A stretch of 64,000 nucleotides of DNA from Verrucomicrobium sp. BvORR106 (GTDB lineage Bacteria > Verrucomicrobiota > Verrucomicrobiia > Verrucomicrobiales > Verrucomicrobiaceae): positions 1 through 64,000 of the forward strand of contig NZ_BATR01000096.1 in assembly GCF_000739655.1 (NCBI RefSeq), given 5' to 3'. Numbering within the stretch: position 1 is the first letter of the stretch; every line of letters starts with the position of its first letter. A program made the position numbers and the translations under genes. Below are positions 41,771 through 51,466 of this stretch, piece by piece. The notes under the pieces are model-generated. The model was not told the origin of the DNA. It searched no databases and worked only from the letters and a program-made list of their open reading frames with translations.

Positions 41771-43153
41771 ATGAAAACAGCCTCCATTGCGCTTATTTTG
41801 GCGACCGCTGGCCTCGTTGGCGACGCTGCGGCCGCTTCTTGGCCGCGCCTCCCTTCCGCGGGCTCCCAGCCGATTGATCTTGCCAACACTGCCATCCCCG
41901 GCACCGTGGTTAGCAGCAGCCAGGGGATTGGCCAAGCTTCCTCCCTACTGGCTGCGGATCCTGTTGCAGGTTCCAGCGTTCCCGTAGGAGCGAGCGAGGT
42001 GGTGATCCGCCTTTCGAAGCAATACACGATCAATACCGCACGCTTCCTGAGTGATGGCGTAGAGGGCAAGGTCACGGTGTCCGGCAGTGCCGACGGCAAT
42101 CAGTGGACCGGCCTTGGCCAGATGGAAATCAAAGCCAGCGACCGCCTTGTCCCGGTGAGCTTTGCCGGAGCGCAGGTGAAGTTTGTGAAGCTTTCCATTC
42201 AGGCTTCCCAGAACGGTGTGATCCGCAGCTTGGCGCTGTACGGTTCCGCGAAGACCAGCGACTTCCATTTGAAGTTCTCGGAGAGCTCCAACGCTTCGGG
42301 GTTGAACCTCGCTGACGGCGTGGGTGGTGCTCGCGTTATCTACGCCTACCCGACCCCGACGAACGCAGGTGAGAAGGAAGCTTCGACGAACGTCTTCCAT
42401 TTCCCCGCCTCAGGTGAAAAGTACCGCACGGTCATCTATGATCTGAGCGCTCCTCGCAAGCTGAAGCAGTTCACGGCTATCTACACGGCTACTCCGGTGC
42501 GCCTTGAGGTGTTCGCCTTCAATCAATTGGCTGAGAAGAAAGATTGGCGTGGCAAGCTCGCGTTTGACGCAGCCCTGCTTGACTCCTCCACTCCGGTGGC
42601 CGTGGGTCAGGATGCGCGTGGCTTGGGCAACATCAAGCTGACGCCCAGCAAGACGGTACAGGCCCGCTATATCGCCCTTCGCTTTGAGCTCGGGGCTGGC
42701 GGCAATGCCTCCGTGGGGGGCACCGTGTCCGACTTCCTGCAGTTCGCCATGCTTCCTGTGGATGGCGTGGTCAGCTTGCTGAATCCTACTGAAGCTTCCC
42801 AACACGTCGCTGCTGATGGTAACGGCGGATTCACCGTGACTGGCATCGGCCTCAACGCCGCTGGCGAAGGCAACTATGAGTCTTCCGGCAACGAGCAGGG
42901 TGACGAAGAGAACAAGGAAGACGAGAACAGCGAAGACAAGCCTGACATTGAAGATCAGAAGGCTCTCTGGAGCCAGTTCGCTGGCAATTACGGTGCCTTC
43001 AACATGATGACGGGGCCGCGCGGTGCTACCGGCGGTGCAGCTGGCAGCGTGGAAGGCAACGGCGGTGGCGATGGTGGCAACAGTGGCGGCGGTGGTGATG
43101 GTCCCACGATCAACATCAATCCGACGAATCCGCCTTCCGACACGGCCCTCTAA
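41771..43153 (+). CDS. Secreted protein with discoidin-like (F5/8 type C) domain and Gly-rich tail
   Basis: 460 residues from ATG 41771. Signal peptide MKTASIALILATAGLVGDAA. Residues about 50-160 look like an F5/8 type C fold (VVIRLSKQYTINTARFLSDG, VTVSGSADGNQWTGLGQMEI, QVKFVKLSIQASQNGVIRSL), a carbohydrate- or surface-binding module. A second beta-rich domain follows at about 170-350. An acidic stretch (DEENKEDENSEDKPDIEDQK) and a Gly/Asn-rich tail complete it. With its strong promoter and own terminator it may be an abundant surface or matrix protein. That is inference. Confidence 0.78.
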   Translation: MKTASIALILATAGLVGDAAAASWPRLPSAGSQPIDLANTAIPGTVVSSSQGIGQASSLLAADPVAGSSVPVGASEVVIRLSKQYTINTARFLSDGVEGKVTVSGSADGNQWTGLGQMEIKASDRLVPVSFAGAQVKFVKLSIQASQNGVIRSLALYGSAKTSDFHLKFSESSNASGLNLADGVGGARVIYAYPTPTNAGEKEASTNVFHFPASGEKYRTVIYDLSAPRKLKQFTAIYTATPVRLEVFAFNQLAEKKDWRGKLAFDAALLDSSTPVAVGQDARGLGNIKLTPSKTVQARYIALRFELGAGGNASVGGTVSDFLQFAMLPVDGVVSLLNPTEASQHVAADGNGGFTVTGIGLNAAGEGNYESSGNEQGDEENKEDENSEDKPDIEDQKALWSQFAGNYGAFNMMTGPRGATGGAAGSVEGNGGGDGGNSGGGGDGPTININPTNPPSDTAL

Positions 43154-43185
43154 AGATGGGCGCCAGAAGCGAGTGACCTGATTTT

Positions 43186-43217
43186 AAAACCGCAGTCAGC
43201 AGTGACTGCGGTTTTTT
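43186..43217 (+). terminator. Terminator of the discoidin-like protein gene
   Basis: A 13-bp stem AAAACCGCAGTCA/TGACTGCGGTTTT with a GCAG loop runs into T residues. Confidence 0.94.
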
Positions 43218-43555
43218 GTTTCTTAGTGCAGAAGAGTGGAGGCGCTTGGACGTTTGCCCTGCCTGTTTTCCGCGGGTGAATCAGCATGGAATGCTGAAGA
43301 ACCATCCTTGGACGGGACTTCATTTCTGATGCCCTCGTTCGCCCTGCTCACATCCGGGGGCAATTCTGACTGATATCTTTACTGGATTCTCCGTATCCCT
43401 TTCGCAACATTACCAGCCCGCGGCTTTCTAAACTGCGCGGGGACTGGTGGCGTGGTCGCGAGTCTTCTCATATTTACCTGCCTTCAGTTCTGCGCACTAT
43501 TACCATTCGTTCATCTGCTTCGGTGCGTTCATCATCCGGTTTCCCTTTCATCCTC
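43218..43555. other. Intergenic region upstream of FGE-like gene
   Basis: About 340 bases without a credible gene. It should hold the promoter of the gene at 43556. No clear repeat or RNA structure was seen. Confidence 0.4.
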
Positions 43556-45331
43556 ATGTCAGTGTTTTCCCATTCTCTACCGCCTGTATTGCGACACCTG
43601 GCACTGGGAGGGGTGGCTGTAATGGCCGTAAGCGGGTGGGGTGGGGCACCAGTATGGGCCCAAGGCCAGCCAGCAGTTGATGCTGCTCCCGCTGCGGCTG
43701 CCCCGGCTGGGAAGTTCCTTCCTGGATCTCTTGATGAACCGGTTCAAGTTCTGCTGAAGAACAGCTTGGGTATGAGCTTCTCCACCGTACCCGGTACGCC
43801 GGTGCTTTTCGCGCGGTGGGAGACGCGGGTGTCGGATTTCGAGGCGTTTTTGAAAGCCACAGGGCGGGTGTGGAATCATCCGCCGTCATTTACCCAGACC
43901 GGCGATCATCCGGTGGTCAATGTGACCCTTCAGGAAGCGCTGGCGTTTTGCAACTGGCTCACGGAAAAGGAGCGTGCCGAGGGTACCCTGGATGCGAATC
44001 AATCCTACCGTTTGCCGACAACGTACGAGTGGACCACTGCCGTGGGACTGGCTGTAGGGCGGGTGACGGATCTAGCCGTTTCCCAGCGGGTGATGGACAA
44101 GGAAGCGCATCCGTGGGGGCCGGACTGGCCGCCGCCCGCGGATGCTGGGAACTACAACTCCCGGGAGATCAACGGTTCTGACGATGGCTATACCCATACC
44201 GCCCCGGTGGGGAGCTTCCGCCCGTCCAAGGAAGGGCTCTATGATCTCGGCGGGAACGTGTGGGAGTGGACTTGGGTGAACGAACTCACTGCTCAAAGCA
44301 ACGGCGTGCTTCGTGGTGGTTCGTGGATGTACTTCCGGCCGGAGACGCTGCTTTCTGCCTATGAATACAAGGTCTCTGGGGAGCTCCGGGCCCCCAGTGT
44401 GGGTTTCCGCTGCGTGATGGAGGACAAGCGACGGAGCTCGGTCTTCCTGACGGAGACGGACAAGGCGAACAAGGCGGCTGCCCAGGCCCGCCGGGAGCAG
44501 TTGACAGCCACGCCTTCCGTCTCGGCGGAGGATGTGAAGCGTCGCATGGCGGAAATGGCAGGACGTAACCCAGATGGCACGGTGGCCGTGCGGCAACTGC
44601 CGGATGTGAAGTCCTTGAAAGCAGCTTCGGCAGGCAAGCCTTATACGAACACGCTGGCGATGAACCTGCTGCCCCTGGATGTGGCAGGCACCAGCCGGAA
44701 ATTGCTGAGTGAGACGGAAGTGCGGGTGCAGGACTACGAGCTGGCTCTGGCGCAACAAGGCAAGAGCTGGACAAACAAGCCTCCCTTCGCGGTGCGGGAA
44801 AATCACCCGATCGTGAATGTGACCTGGACTGAGGCGGTGGATTTTTGCAAGTGGCTCACGGAGCATGACCGTACTGCGGGGCTGATCCCGGCCAATGCAA
44901 CCTATCGCCTGCCGACGGATGCCGAATGGAGCGAAGCGGTGGGTCTGAAAGATGAGAAGGGTTCCACGCCAGCGGAGAAGCATCTGGCTGACAAGGTGCA
45001 CTATCCATGGGGAGACTCCGCCACGCCGCCCCCTTACAGCGTGAATCTGGACACTTCCCGCATGCACGGCTATCAGGACAGCCACTCCTACACCTCCCCC
45101 GTGGCGAGCTTCACTGGGGATGCCGGCAGGTTCAAGGACCTGGCTGGGAATGTCCTGGAGTGGTGCCAGGATGAGTGGCCGGGCGCGACAGGGGAGCGCA
45201 CGCTGCGCGGTAGTTCGTGGCTGACTTCGGAGCCGGAGGCGCTCCTTTCCTCGTACCGCAGCCACTTGCCGGCAGACTCGGTCAGGCCGCATGTGGGCTT
45301 CCGCGTGCTGCTGGATCTGGGATCTCCCTAA
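43556..45331 (+). CDS. Exported protein with two tandem FGE/SUMF1-like domains
   Basis: 591 residues from ATG 43556. A signal peptide ending VWA-QG is followed by two formylglycine-generating-enzyme-like domains at about 75-290 and 370-590. Each has the family landmarks: WETRVSDFEAFLKATGR, HPVVNVTLQEALAFCNWLTE, YRLPTTYEW, GLYDLGGNVWEWTW, RGGSWMYFRPETLLSAY and VGFRC in the first, with matching blocks in the second. Neither has the cysteine pair that binds copper in true FGE, where the first domain has MYFRPETL and the second LTSEPEAL. It is therefore probably a binding or structural relative. Confidence 0.88.
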   Translation: MSVFSHSLPPVLRHLALGGVAVMAVSGWGGAPVWAQGQPAVDAAPAAAAPAGKFLPGSLDEPVQVLLKNSLGMSFSTVPGTPVLFARWETRVSDFEAFLKATGRVWNHPPSFTQTGDHPVVNVTLQEALAFCNWLTEKERAEGTLDANQSYRLPTTYEWTTAVGLAVGRVTDLAVSQRVMDKEAHPWGPDWPPPADAGNYNSREINGSDDGYTHTAPVGSFRPSKEGLYDLGGNVWEWTWVNELTAQSNGVLRGGSWMYFRPETLLSAYEYKVSGELRAPSVGFRCVMEDKRRSSVFLTETDKANKAAAQARREQLTATPSVSAEDVKRRMAEMAGRNPDGTVAVRQLPDVKSLKAASAGKPYTNTLAMNLLPLDVAGTSRKLLSETEVRVQDYELALAQQGKSWTNKPPFAVRENHPIVNVTWTEAVDFCKWLTEHDRTAGLIPANATYRLPTDAEWSEAVGLKDEKGSTPAEKHLADKVHYPWGDSATPPPYSVNLDTSRMHGYQDSHSYTSPVASFTGDAGRFKDLAGNVLEWCQDEWPGATGERTLRGSSWLTSEPEALLSSYRSHLPADSVRPHVGFRVLLDLGSP

Positions 45332-45459
45332 AGAAAAAGACCGGTCTGCCTGACAGACTGCCAGAGACGGGAGTGCCCGCTGGCGGAACGAGAGGTGGAC
45401 AGGGAAAGACACGTTGAAAGCCATCGCCCCTAAAGCCAGGAAAACTGAAGTCGCCAGAG

Positions 45460-47424
45460 ATGTCCGGAGGAACTACACCGCAGCCCCCTACACCCGCACC
45501 CTCTGATCCTCCGGAGGGCGGTGCTTCCGTGTCGCCTTCATCCGGACCTGGAAAGGAAAAGTCGGTGGTGGACGGTCAGCCTGCTCGCGGGGTCAGTTCT
45601 GGCGGAGCCACGGGCGCCAACAAGGTCGCAGCTTCTTCGTCTGGTTTGGGAATGGCGTCGACCGTCTCCTCGGCAGTGATTATGCCGGGTAGATTGCCTT
45701 CCCAGCGCGGAGGGGGGCGCCGATTCTGGCGGCGTTGGTGGAAATGGCTGACGGCGCTGGTGTTCGTGTTGGGAGCCATTGTGGCGGCGGCATTGGTGGG
45801 ACGTCCGCTCTATCATGCGTGGGAGCGCCGCGAGGCTTTGGCCATGGTGGCGCAGGCGCGGCATCATCTGGATGCTGAGCGCTGGGAAGAGGCCTCGAAA
45901 CTCCTGGGGGAGGCTTATCAAAAATCTCCGGACCAGGAGGAGGTGCTGCGTGCGCTCATGGAGCTGATACGCCGGACCAGCCCTAGTGCGGAGCGGCAGC
46001 TGTTCTTCTTGCGCCAGCTCAGTGCCGGTGGTCACTCCACTACGGAGGATCAAGTGCGGATGGCTGAGAGCCATCTGGCCTTGCGTCAGCCGGATGAAGC
46101 CAGGCAGCTGCTGGAGAAGATGTCTCCGGCTGACAAGGAAGGGCGTTATGGGCTGGAACTGAGGTCTCTGCTGGCTCGCGCGGACGGCAGGCAGGCGGAG
46201 GCCCTGGCACTGCTGCGCAGTTCGTGGGAGAAGGCACCAGAGGACCCAGAGTGCCGGTTGCGTCTGGCGACGCTGGACTTGAGAAACCCTTTCAAGGAGG
46301 TGCAAGAACGGGCGGAGGACCAGGTGTGGGCCGTGGCGCGGGGGAAGGATCGTGCCGCATTGCTGGCGATGGAGCTGTTGTCAGGGCAGGCAGGAGTCGC
46401 CATCCCACTTACTCCTGCGGAGGCGGATGAGCTGTGGAAGCTGGTGCGGGATCACCCCTTCGCTTCTCCCCGGCGTGAGCTGGCGGTGCTGGGGGCGTAT
46501 GTGAAGGCGCGACCTGAGAAGCGGGATGTGATGATCGAGGAGGAGGCCACGCGGCTGGAAGGCCGCCCGCTGGAGGACCGAATGGACTTCCTGCGCTGGC
46601 TGGCAACGAGCGGGGACCACGAGCGCTTTCTCAAGCTGGTGCCACGGGACAAAGCGCTTCTGATGCGGGAGTTGTTTCCTCTTTATGTGGAGGCCCTGGC
46701 GGGCTCCGGCCGCTGGCAGGACTTGAAGGATACGATGAACCGGTCCGCCATCATGCCGCTGAATGCGGCGGAGAAGGCGTTGCTGCAGGCCCGCCTGGCT
46801 CGCGGGCTGGGGGAGCCGGTGGAGACTGTGAAAGGTTATTTCCGGGAGGCCTGCCGTCATGCCGGTGCCATGCGGGACTATCGCGGCCTCTTGCGGGCCG
46901 CCGCATTCTCGGAGGACGCTGGGTTTGCCGACGTGGCGCTGGAGGCTTACCGGTCGGCGGCCGCATCGTCAAAGGACCCGGCGGTGATGGAGCGCCTCCT
47001 GCAACTGCAACAGCAGCGGGGGCAGGGCGCCGAGGCCATCCTGGCGACGGTGGAGGATCTCCTCAAAGCTCAGCCGAACTCCCGTGACCAGCAGGCGGCG
47101 CGCTTCTATCTCAAACTGCTGCTGGGGCGTGAGATGGAGGTCTGCGGTTTTGAATCCAGGCAAAGTGAGGCCGAGGGATTGCTTACCCCCAATGCTGCTG
47201 CGTTTGTGGGGGCGTTTTCAGCTTATCGCGAGCTGGACTTGTCGAAGGTTCGTTCCCTGACGGCAAAAGTTGACGCAGAAGCTCTGCCCACCGGTCAGCG
47301 TGCCGTGCTGGCTGGCCTGCTGGCGGATTGCGGAGAGGCCGCCCGGGCCTTTGCGATTGCGGAGAAGATTTCGCCGGTGCTATTGATGCAGGAGGAGGCA
47401 GCGTTTTTGCGGAAGGCGCTGTAG
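45460..47424 (+). CDS. Single-pass membrane protein with large TPR-like domain
   Basis: 654 residues. The first 90 are Pro/Ser/Gly-rich and disordered, then a basic cluster GGGRRFWRRWWKW and one transmembrane helix (LTALVFVLGAIVAAALVG, about 98-115). The rest is helical with TPR-like spacing: ALAMVAQARHHLDAERWEEA, LLGEAYQKSPDQEEVLRALM, AESHLALRQPDEARQLLEKM, LALLRSSWEKAPEDPECRLR. It should project outside the membrane and bind other proteins. It follows the tandem FGE-like gene by 128 bases on the same strand. Confidence 0.75.
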   Translation: MSGGTTPQPPTPAPSDPPEGGASVSPSSGPGKEKSVVDGQPARGVSSGGATGANKVAASSSGLGMASTVSSAVIMPGRLPSQRGGGRRFWRRWWKWLTALVFVLGAIVAAALVGRPLYHAWERREALAMVAQARHHLDAERWEEASKLLGEAYQKSPDQEEVLRALMELIRRTSPSAERQLFFLRQLSAGGHSTTEDQVRMAESHLALRQPDEARQLLEKMSPADKEGRYGLELRSLLARADGRQAEALALLRSSWEKAPEDPECRLRLATLDLRNPFKEVQERAEDQVWAVARGKDRAALLAMELLSGQAGVAIPLTPAEADELWKLVRDHPFASPRRELAVLGAYVKARPEKRDVMIEEEATRLEGRPLEDRMDFLRWLATSGDHERFLKLVPRDKALLMRELFPLYVEALAGSGRWQDLKDTMNRSAIMPLNAAEKALLQARLARGLGEPVETVKGYFREACRHAGAMRDYRGLLRAAAFSEDAGFADVALEAYRSAAASSKDPAVMERLLQLQQQRGQGAEAILATVEDLLKAQPNSRDQQAARFYLKLLLGREMEVCGFESRQSEAEGLLTPNAAAFVGAFSAYRELDLSKVRSLTAKVDAEALPTGQRAVLAGLLADCGEAARAFAIAEKISPVLLMQEEAAFLRKAL

Positions 47425-47443
47425 GAGGCGGCTTCCTCTCCCT

Positions 47444-48514
47444 TCATCGCGCCACCACCGGAGATTGCCCCCTGGCAAGCAGAGTGATTTTCCCGGAATA
47501 GGGCCGGAGCAGACAGATTTGGTCTTTCCCCAACTGGAAGATCACCAGGTCATCGCTGACCTGGGTGGCGTGGCGCACATGCCACATGGCGAAGGGAGTC
47601 TCCAGGGCGAAATGGAAGGGGCGGGAGCCCCACTTCCTGATTCCTTCATTGGCGTACGACCCCACCTGGTAGCTGTCTTCGGCACCCGCTGATGGTGCCA
47701 TCCTGCTTGCGGGGCCGCGATTGGGGGAGGGGCCGGGGGAGGGCATGTCGTGAGCCACCTCGGGCTCCACGCCGGCATCGGAGGAGAAATTGGCCAGCAG
47801 TGTCTGCAAGTGCCATTCCTCCACTTGTTTGCGGTTTGAGCCGGTCAAAAGCATGAGATCGAAACTGCGCGGGGTGGTGGGCAGGGCGTAGAGGTGTCGA
47901 CCCTGTTCAGCGGGGAGTGCTGGCAGGGATTTCACCATGACGGGCGGGGTCCCTGTGAGATCGGTCTGCAGCACTTGATTTCCTTCTGGAGAGAGGAAAT
48001 ACAGACGGAGGTCCTTGGGGGTATCCGAGGTGTTTGGGGCTGCGATCTCGAGCTGGGTTAGCATGCTCGTGCTGCTGGAGCTCAAGTAGAGGACGGCCAG
48101 CGGCGGGTAACTGATGGTGTTGACCAGAAGCACCCCCAACAGGGTGGACCGAACAGGATGGGAGCGTTTGCGCAGGCCCAGCCAGATGAAGGGGGATTCC
48201 ACCACCAAGGTGAGCATGAAGGCCAGAAAGACGCCCTGCCACAGCCAGGTGTGAAGGTTCGTGATGTTTACGTCTGCTGTCCCGGGGAAATGGTGTGGGA
48301 AAATCCACGCCCCCAGCCAGGCGGAGGCATAGTTGGCCAGGAGTTCGTATCCGACTGCAGTGAGTCGCCGAATCTTGAAGCATGCCGCCAGCAAGAGGCC
48401 CTCGAAGAGGGCGATCACCGCGTTGCCGATGAACAGATGAAGCAAGGTCATCCACATCAGTGGTGTGCCCATGTTGGCGAAAACGATGTCGGGAAGATGC
48501 AGGTGGGCGAGCAT
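47444..48514 (-). CDS. Multi-pass membrane protein, unknown function
   Basis: 356 residues. At least four hydrophobic segments lie in the first 150: MWMTLLHLFIGNAVIALFEG, AVGYELLANYASAWLGAWIF, LWQGVFLAFMLTLVVESPFI and LLGVLLVNTISYPPLAVLYL. About 200 residues outside the membrane follow, beta-rich (DLRLYFLSPEGNQVLQTDLT, RHLYALPTTPRSFDLMLL). I do not recognise a family. It is convergent with the TPR gene, 19 bases between stops. Confidence 0.7.
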   Translation of the reverse strand: MLAHLHLPDIVFANMGTPLMWMTLLHLFIGNAVIALFEGLLLAACFKIRRLTAVGYELLANYASAWLGAWIFPHHFPGTADVNITNLHTWLWQGVFLAFMLTLVVESPFIWLGLRKRSHPVRSTLLGVLLVNTISYPPLAVLYLSSSSTSMLTQLEIAAPNTSDTPKDLRLYFLSPEGNQVLQTDLTGTPPVMVKSLPALPAEQGRHLYALPTTPRSFDLMLLTGSNRKQVEEWHLQTLLANFSSDAGVEPEVAHDMPSPGPSPNRGPASRMAPSAGAEDSYQVGSYANEGIRKWGSRPFHFALETPFAMWHVRHATQVSDDLVIFQLGKDQICLLRPYSGKITLLARGQSPVVAR

Positions 48515-48694
48515 CTGGCTGGGGTTTTTAAGGGCTTTCAGGAGGCTTGGAAAGCTTCAAAGTGCGTTGAGCCTTCCACCCCGTGTCGCCGGGATGCTTG
48601 GGCGAGCACCTGCCAGCTTACTGGCTGAGTCCCCGTCCGGCCGGGAAGAGATCCAAGGGGAGGTTGGGTGGCCCCCCAATGCGCATGAGGCGGT

Positions 48695-49243
48695 TCAGGG
48701 GGCGCGGTACCAGACGTTCCCCACGCCAGAGAGTTCTCTCATTTCGGTGTAGTCCTCGTTGAACACGCATTCGCCCTGGGAGTTGGGGCTCCAGATCAGA
48801 AAGACTTTGTTTTTACCCGCCACGTTGAAAGTGATCTCATGGTTCTTGCCTTTGAACTTGCCGTCTTCGGTGAAGATTCGGGCCTCAGCCTTTCTATTCC
48901 CCGGTTGCCATTCCGTGCCTATGAGAAAGAGACGGAGCTGGACGTCGGTGGTGGGGAGGAGAGTATGTTTGTCCCCCTTGGACTGGAGCTCTGCTGTTTC
49001 CACGCGGAGTTGCTCAAGCAAGGACTCGAGACGGACCAGTTCCGCTGTTTTCTTTTGCATTCGGGCTTGGGTCACAGCCCCCTCCAACCAGCGCATGAAG
49101 TTCTGGTTTTCCCGAACCAGAGCTTGGCCCCTAGATTTGCGGAAGCCCTCAATGGCGGAGGTCGTTGGATCAGCCCCTTTGAGGGGTGACGCAGTGAGCC
49201 CGACTGCCGTCAGGGCAGCGAGAAGTTTGAGGAAGGATCGCAT
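48695..49243 (-). CDS. Small secreted protein with helical N-terminal half
   Basis: 182 residues. Signal peptide LLAALTAVGLTASPLKGA. A coiled-coil-like helix follows (QNFMRWLEGAVTQARMQKKT, AELVRLESLLEQLRVETAEL), then a beta-rich part with GTEWQPGNRKAEARIFTEDG and FLIWSPNSQGECVFNEDYTE. The W...F-x-x-D-G...W layout recalls small calycin-type domains seen repeatedly in secreted verrucomicrobial proteins. No function can be given. Confidence 0.7.
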   Translation of the reverse strand: MRSFLKLLAALTAVGLTASPLKGADPTTSAIEGFRKSRGQALVRENQNFMRWLEGAVTQARMQKKTAELVRLESLLEQLRVETAELQSKGDKHTLLPTTDVQLRLFLIGTEWQPGNRKAEARIFTEDGKFKGKNHEITFNVAGKNKVFLIWSPNSQGECVFNEDYTEMRELSGVGNVWYRAP

Positions 49244-49352
49244 GGACGGATTTTAGCTGACGTTCTCTGAGTGCATAGTCACAATTTTGAGCGTGAGTCC
49301 GCTCAAATAGCAGCGCTGGTGAGGGCTCTTTGCCGTGGCGGCGGGAATTTCT

Positions 49353-50435
49353 TCAACACCAGTGGGCGCCCTGGGTGTTCACGTAGACGCTGTAGAGGGA
49401 TTGGCTTGCAGTGATGAAGAGGCGGTTCCGTTTTGGTCCTCCAAAGCAGATGTTGCTGCCGGTCTCTGGCAGGCGGATGAGGCCGATGAGCTGGCCTTCG
49501 GGGTTGAAGATGTGGACCCCGTTGTAGCCTTCGCCTGCCCAGCCGGCGCTGGCCCAAATGTTACCATCCACGTCGCAGCGCACGCCGTCAGAGCCTCCGT
49601 TTTTGAGCCGGTACTGCTCTTCCTTGTTCCACGAACCACGGGTGTACTTGGGGCCGCCTTCATAGAGTTGCCAGTCGGTATTGGCATTGGCAACGAGCAC
49701 GCTCGATTTCCCCAGCTTGGTGCCATCCCCCTGCACTTCGTAAGTGACGATGTTCTTGGCGGAGCCGGTGTCCACGACATACAGCTTTTTGTAGTCGGGG
49801 CTAAAGCAGAGCCCGTTCGGGCGTTCGGCCTCGTCGGTTACTTTTTCCACCTTTCCGCCGGGATCAATCCGGTATACGGCGGTCTTGAGCTGGAGCTCAC
49901 CCTTGTTGCCTTCATAGTCACCCATGCTGCCGTAGCCGGGATCGGTGAACCAGACGCCACCGTCAGGGTGGACGACGACGTCGTTGGGGGCGTTGAAGGG
50001 CTTGCCGTCGAAGGTGTCTGCCAGGACGGTGATTTTGCCATCCAGTTCGTAGCGGGCGACTCGACGGGTGCCGTGCTCCGCGCTGACTTGACGGCCGTGG
50101 GTGTCGAAGGTGTTGCCGTTGCTGTTGTTGGAACTGCGCAACGTGCTGACGTGGCCGTCCTCAGGCAGATAGCGCATCTGGGCGTTGTTGGGGATGTCAC
50201 TCCAGACGAGATAGTTGCCCGTGCCATTCCAGGCCGGGCCCTCTGCCCAGAGGCAGCCGGTGTAGAGCCGTTTGATGGGAGTGTTACCGATGAGGTACTT
50301 GTTAAAGCTGGGATCGAGTGCCACGAGATCGGGGTCCGGGTAACCAGCGGGCTCGGCATGAGGGCCAAAATCACGAGCCATGGCAGGGGTGGCGGCAGCG
50401 AGGACAGAAAGGGAGAGGAAGGTGCGGCGGTTCAT
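49353..50435 (-). CDS. SMP-30/gluconolactonase family protein, Tat-exported
   Basis: 360 residues. MNRRTFLSLSVLAAATPAMA is a twin-arginine signal. The six-bladed propeller of the lactonase family shows in CLWAEGPAWNGTGNYLVWSD, the metal-ligand region NAPNDVVVHPDGGVWFTDPG, RPNGLCFSPDYKKLYVVDT and SDGVRCDVDGNIWASAGW. It should open a sugar lactone, giving the free aldonic acid, outside the cytoplasm. It is divergent from the FAH-family gene at 50603, and with the enolase-superfamily gene at 52265 suggests a sugar-acid route. Confidence 0.92.
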   Translation of the reverse strand: MNRRTFLSLSVLAAATPAMARDFGPHAEPAGYPDPDLVALDPSFNKYLIGNTPIKRLYTGCLWAEGPAWNGTGNYLVWSDIPNNAQMRYLPEDGHVSTLRSSNNSNGNTFDTHGRQVSAEHGTRRVARYELDGKITVLADTFDGKPFNAPNDVVVHPDGGVWFTDPGYGSMGDYEGNKGELQLKTAVYRIDPGGKVEKVTDEAERPNGLCFSPDYKKLYVVDTGSAKNIVTYEVQGDGTKLGKSSVLVANANTDWQLYEGGPKYTRGSWNKEEQYRLKNGGSDGVRCDVDGNIWASAGWAGEGYNGVHIFNPEGQLIGLIRLPETGSNICFGGPKRNRLFITASQSLYSVYVNTQGAHWC

Positions 50436-50602
50436 GGAGAGAGGAGGGAAAGTGTGAGTGGGATTGGGGGGTGCCTTAGGAAACCGAGTGAGGGAAGGGG
50501 TGTCGAGACAAAATAAAACGGCGGGTAGGCGCTGAGGTCTTGCTCTGAGGTCGGCAGACAGGTAGTGATGGGTCGAGTTTTTCGCACTTTTCTGCCGAAG
50601 TT

Positions 50603-51439
50603 ATGATCCTCTATCGCACTGCTCAAGGTCCTGTTGTTGAACGTGATGGTCGGTACCTCGCGGTGCCGGTGGCAGATTGGGATGAACTGGTGAATCGGGA
50701 GAGCCTCTCGCAGTGGTTGCGTGGGTTGGAGCTGGGGCCAGAGGGAGAGGTTGGCGCCCCTGCGGTGGGGGACTTGCTGGCACCCTTGGGCACGCAGGAG
50801 GTGTGGGCTTCTGGGGTGACTTACTACCGGAGCCGGACGGCGCGGATGGAGGAGAGCAAGGAGGCCGGTGGAGCAGATTTTTACCAGCGGGTCTATGAAG
50901 CAGACCGGCCGGAGTTGTTCTTCAAGGCCACGCCGTCCCGTGTGGTGGGCCCGGGTGGCGTGATGCACCGTCGCCTGGACTCAAAGTGGATCGTCCCCGA
51001 GCCAGAACTGACCTTGGTGATCAACCGGCGCGGAGAAATTGTGGGCTATACCTGTGGCAATGACCTGAGCTGTCGTGACATTGAGGGTGAAAACCCACTG
51101 TACTTGCCGCAGGCGAAAGTGTTTGCCCGTTGTGCGGCATTGGGGCCTGGGGTGCTGGTGGCGGAGGGGCCGATGACGCCCGCGACGAGCATCCAGTGTG
51201 AGATCTGGCGCGCGGGTGCGTCAGACCCGGTGTTCCGTGGGGAGACAACGCTGGCGCAGATGAAACGCACTCCGGAAGAACTGGTGGGATGGCTGTTCAA
51301 GGAGGAGAGCTTTCCTGCAGGCTGCTACCTCATGACTGGGACCGGTGTCGTGCCTCCGGATGACTTTTGCCTTCAGCCCGGGGATGAGGTGAAGATCACG
51401 ATCGAGGGCATTGGCACACTGGTGAATGGAATGGATTGA
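50603..51439 (+). CDS. FAH-family hydrolase, probable 2-keto-3-deoxy sugar acid dehydratase
   Basis: 278 residues. The fumarylacetoacetate-hydrolase fold is shown by [38 protein letters not shown], the metal-site segment [10 protein letters not shown] and the signature [19 protein letters not shown]. In the family these residues match sugar-acid enzymes such as 2-keto-3-deoxy-D-arabinonate dehydratase more than fumarylacetoacetase itself. The reaction would give an alpha-ketoglutaric semialdehyde-type product in the cytoplasm. This is family-level inference. It lies upstream of the DUF2007 protein and enolase-type genes on the same strand. Confidence 0.82.
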   Translation: MILYRTAQGPVVERDGRYLAVPVADWDELVNRESLSQWLRGLELGPEGEVGAPAVGDLLAPLGTQEVWASGVTYYRSRTARMEESKEAGGADFYQRVYEADRPELFFKATPSRVVGPGGVMHRRLDSKWIVPEPELTLVINRRGEIVGYTCGNDLSCRDIEGENPLYLPQAKVFARCAALGPGVLVAEGPMTPATSIQCEIWRAGASDPVFRGETTLAQMKRTPEELVGWLFKEESFPAGCYLMTGTGVVPPDDFCLQPGDEVKITIEGIGTLVNGMD

Positions 51440-51466
51440 GGAAAAACGGAATTCACCTTTCGGCTG

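Noticed and set aside
43556-45331. Sulfatase-activating formylglycine enzyme
   Set aside because: Both domains lack the catalytic cysteines and no sulfatase gene is adjacent.
44072-45424. 450-codon minus-strand frame
   Set aside because: Shadow of the tandem FGE-like gene, whose two domains are unmistakable on the plus strand.
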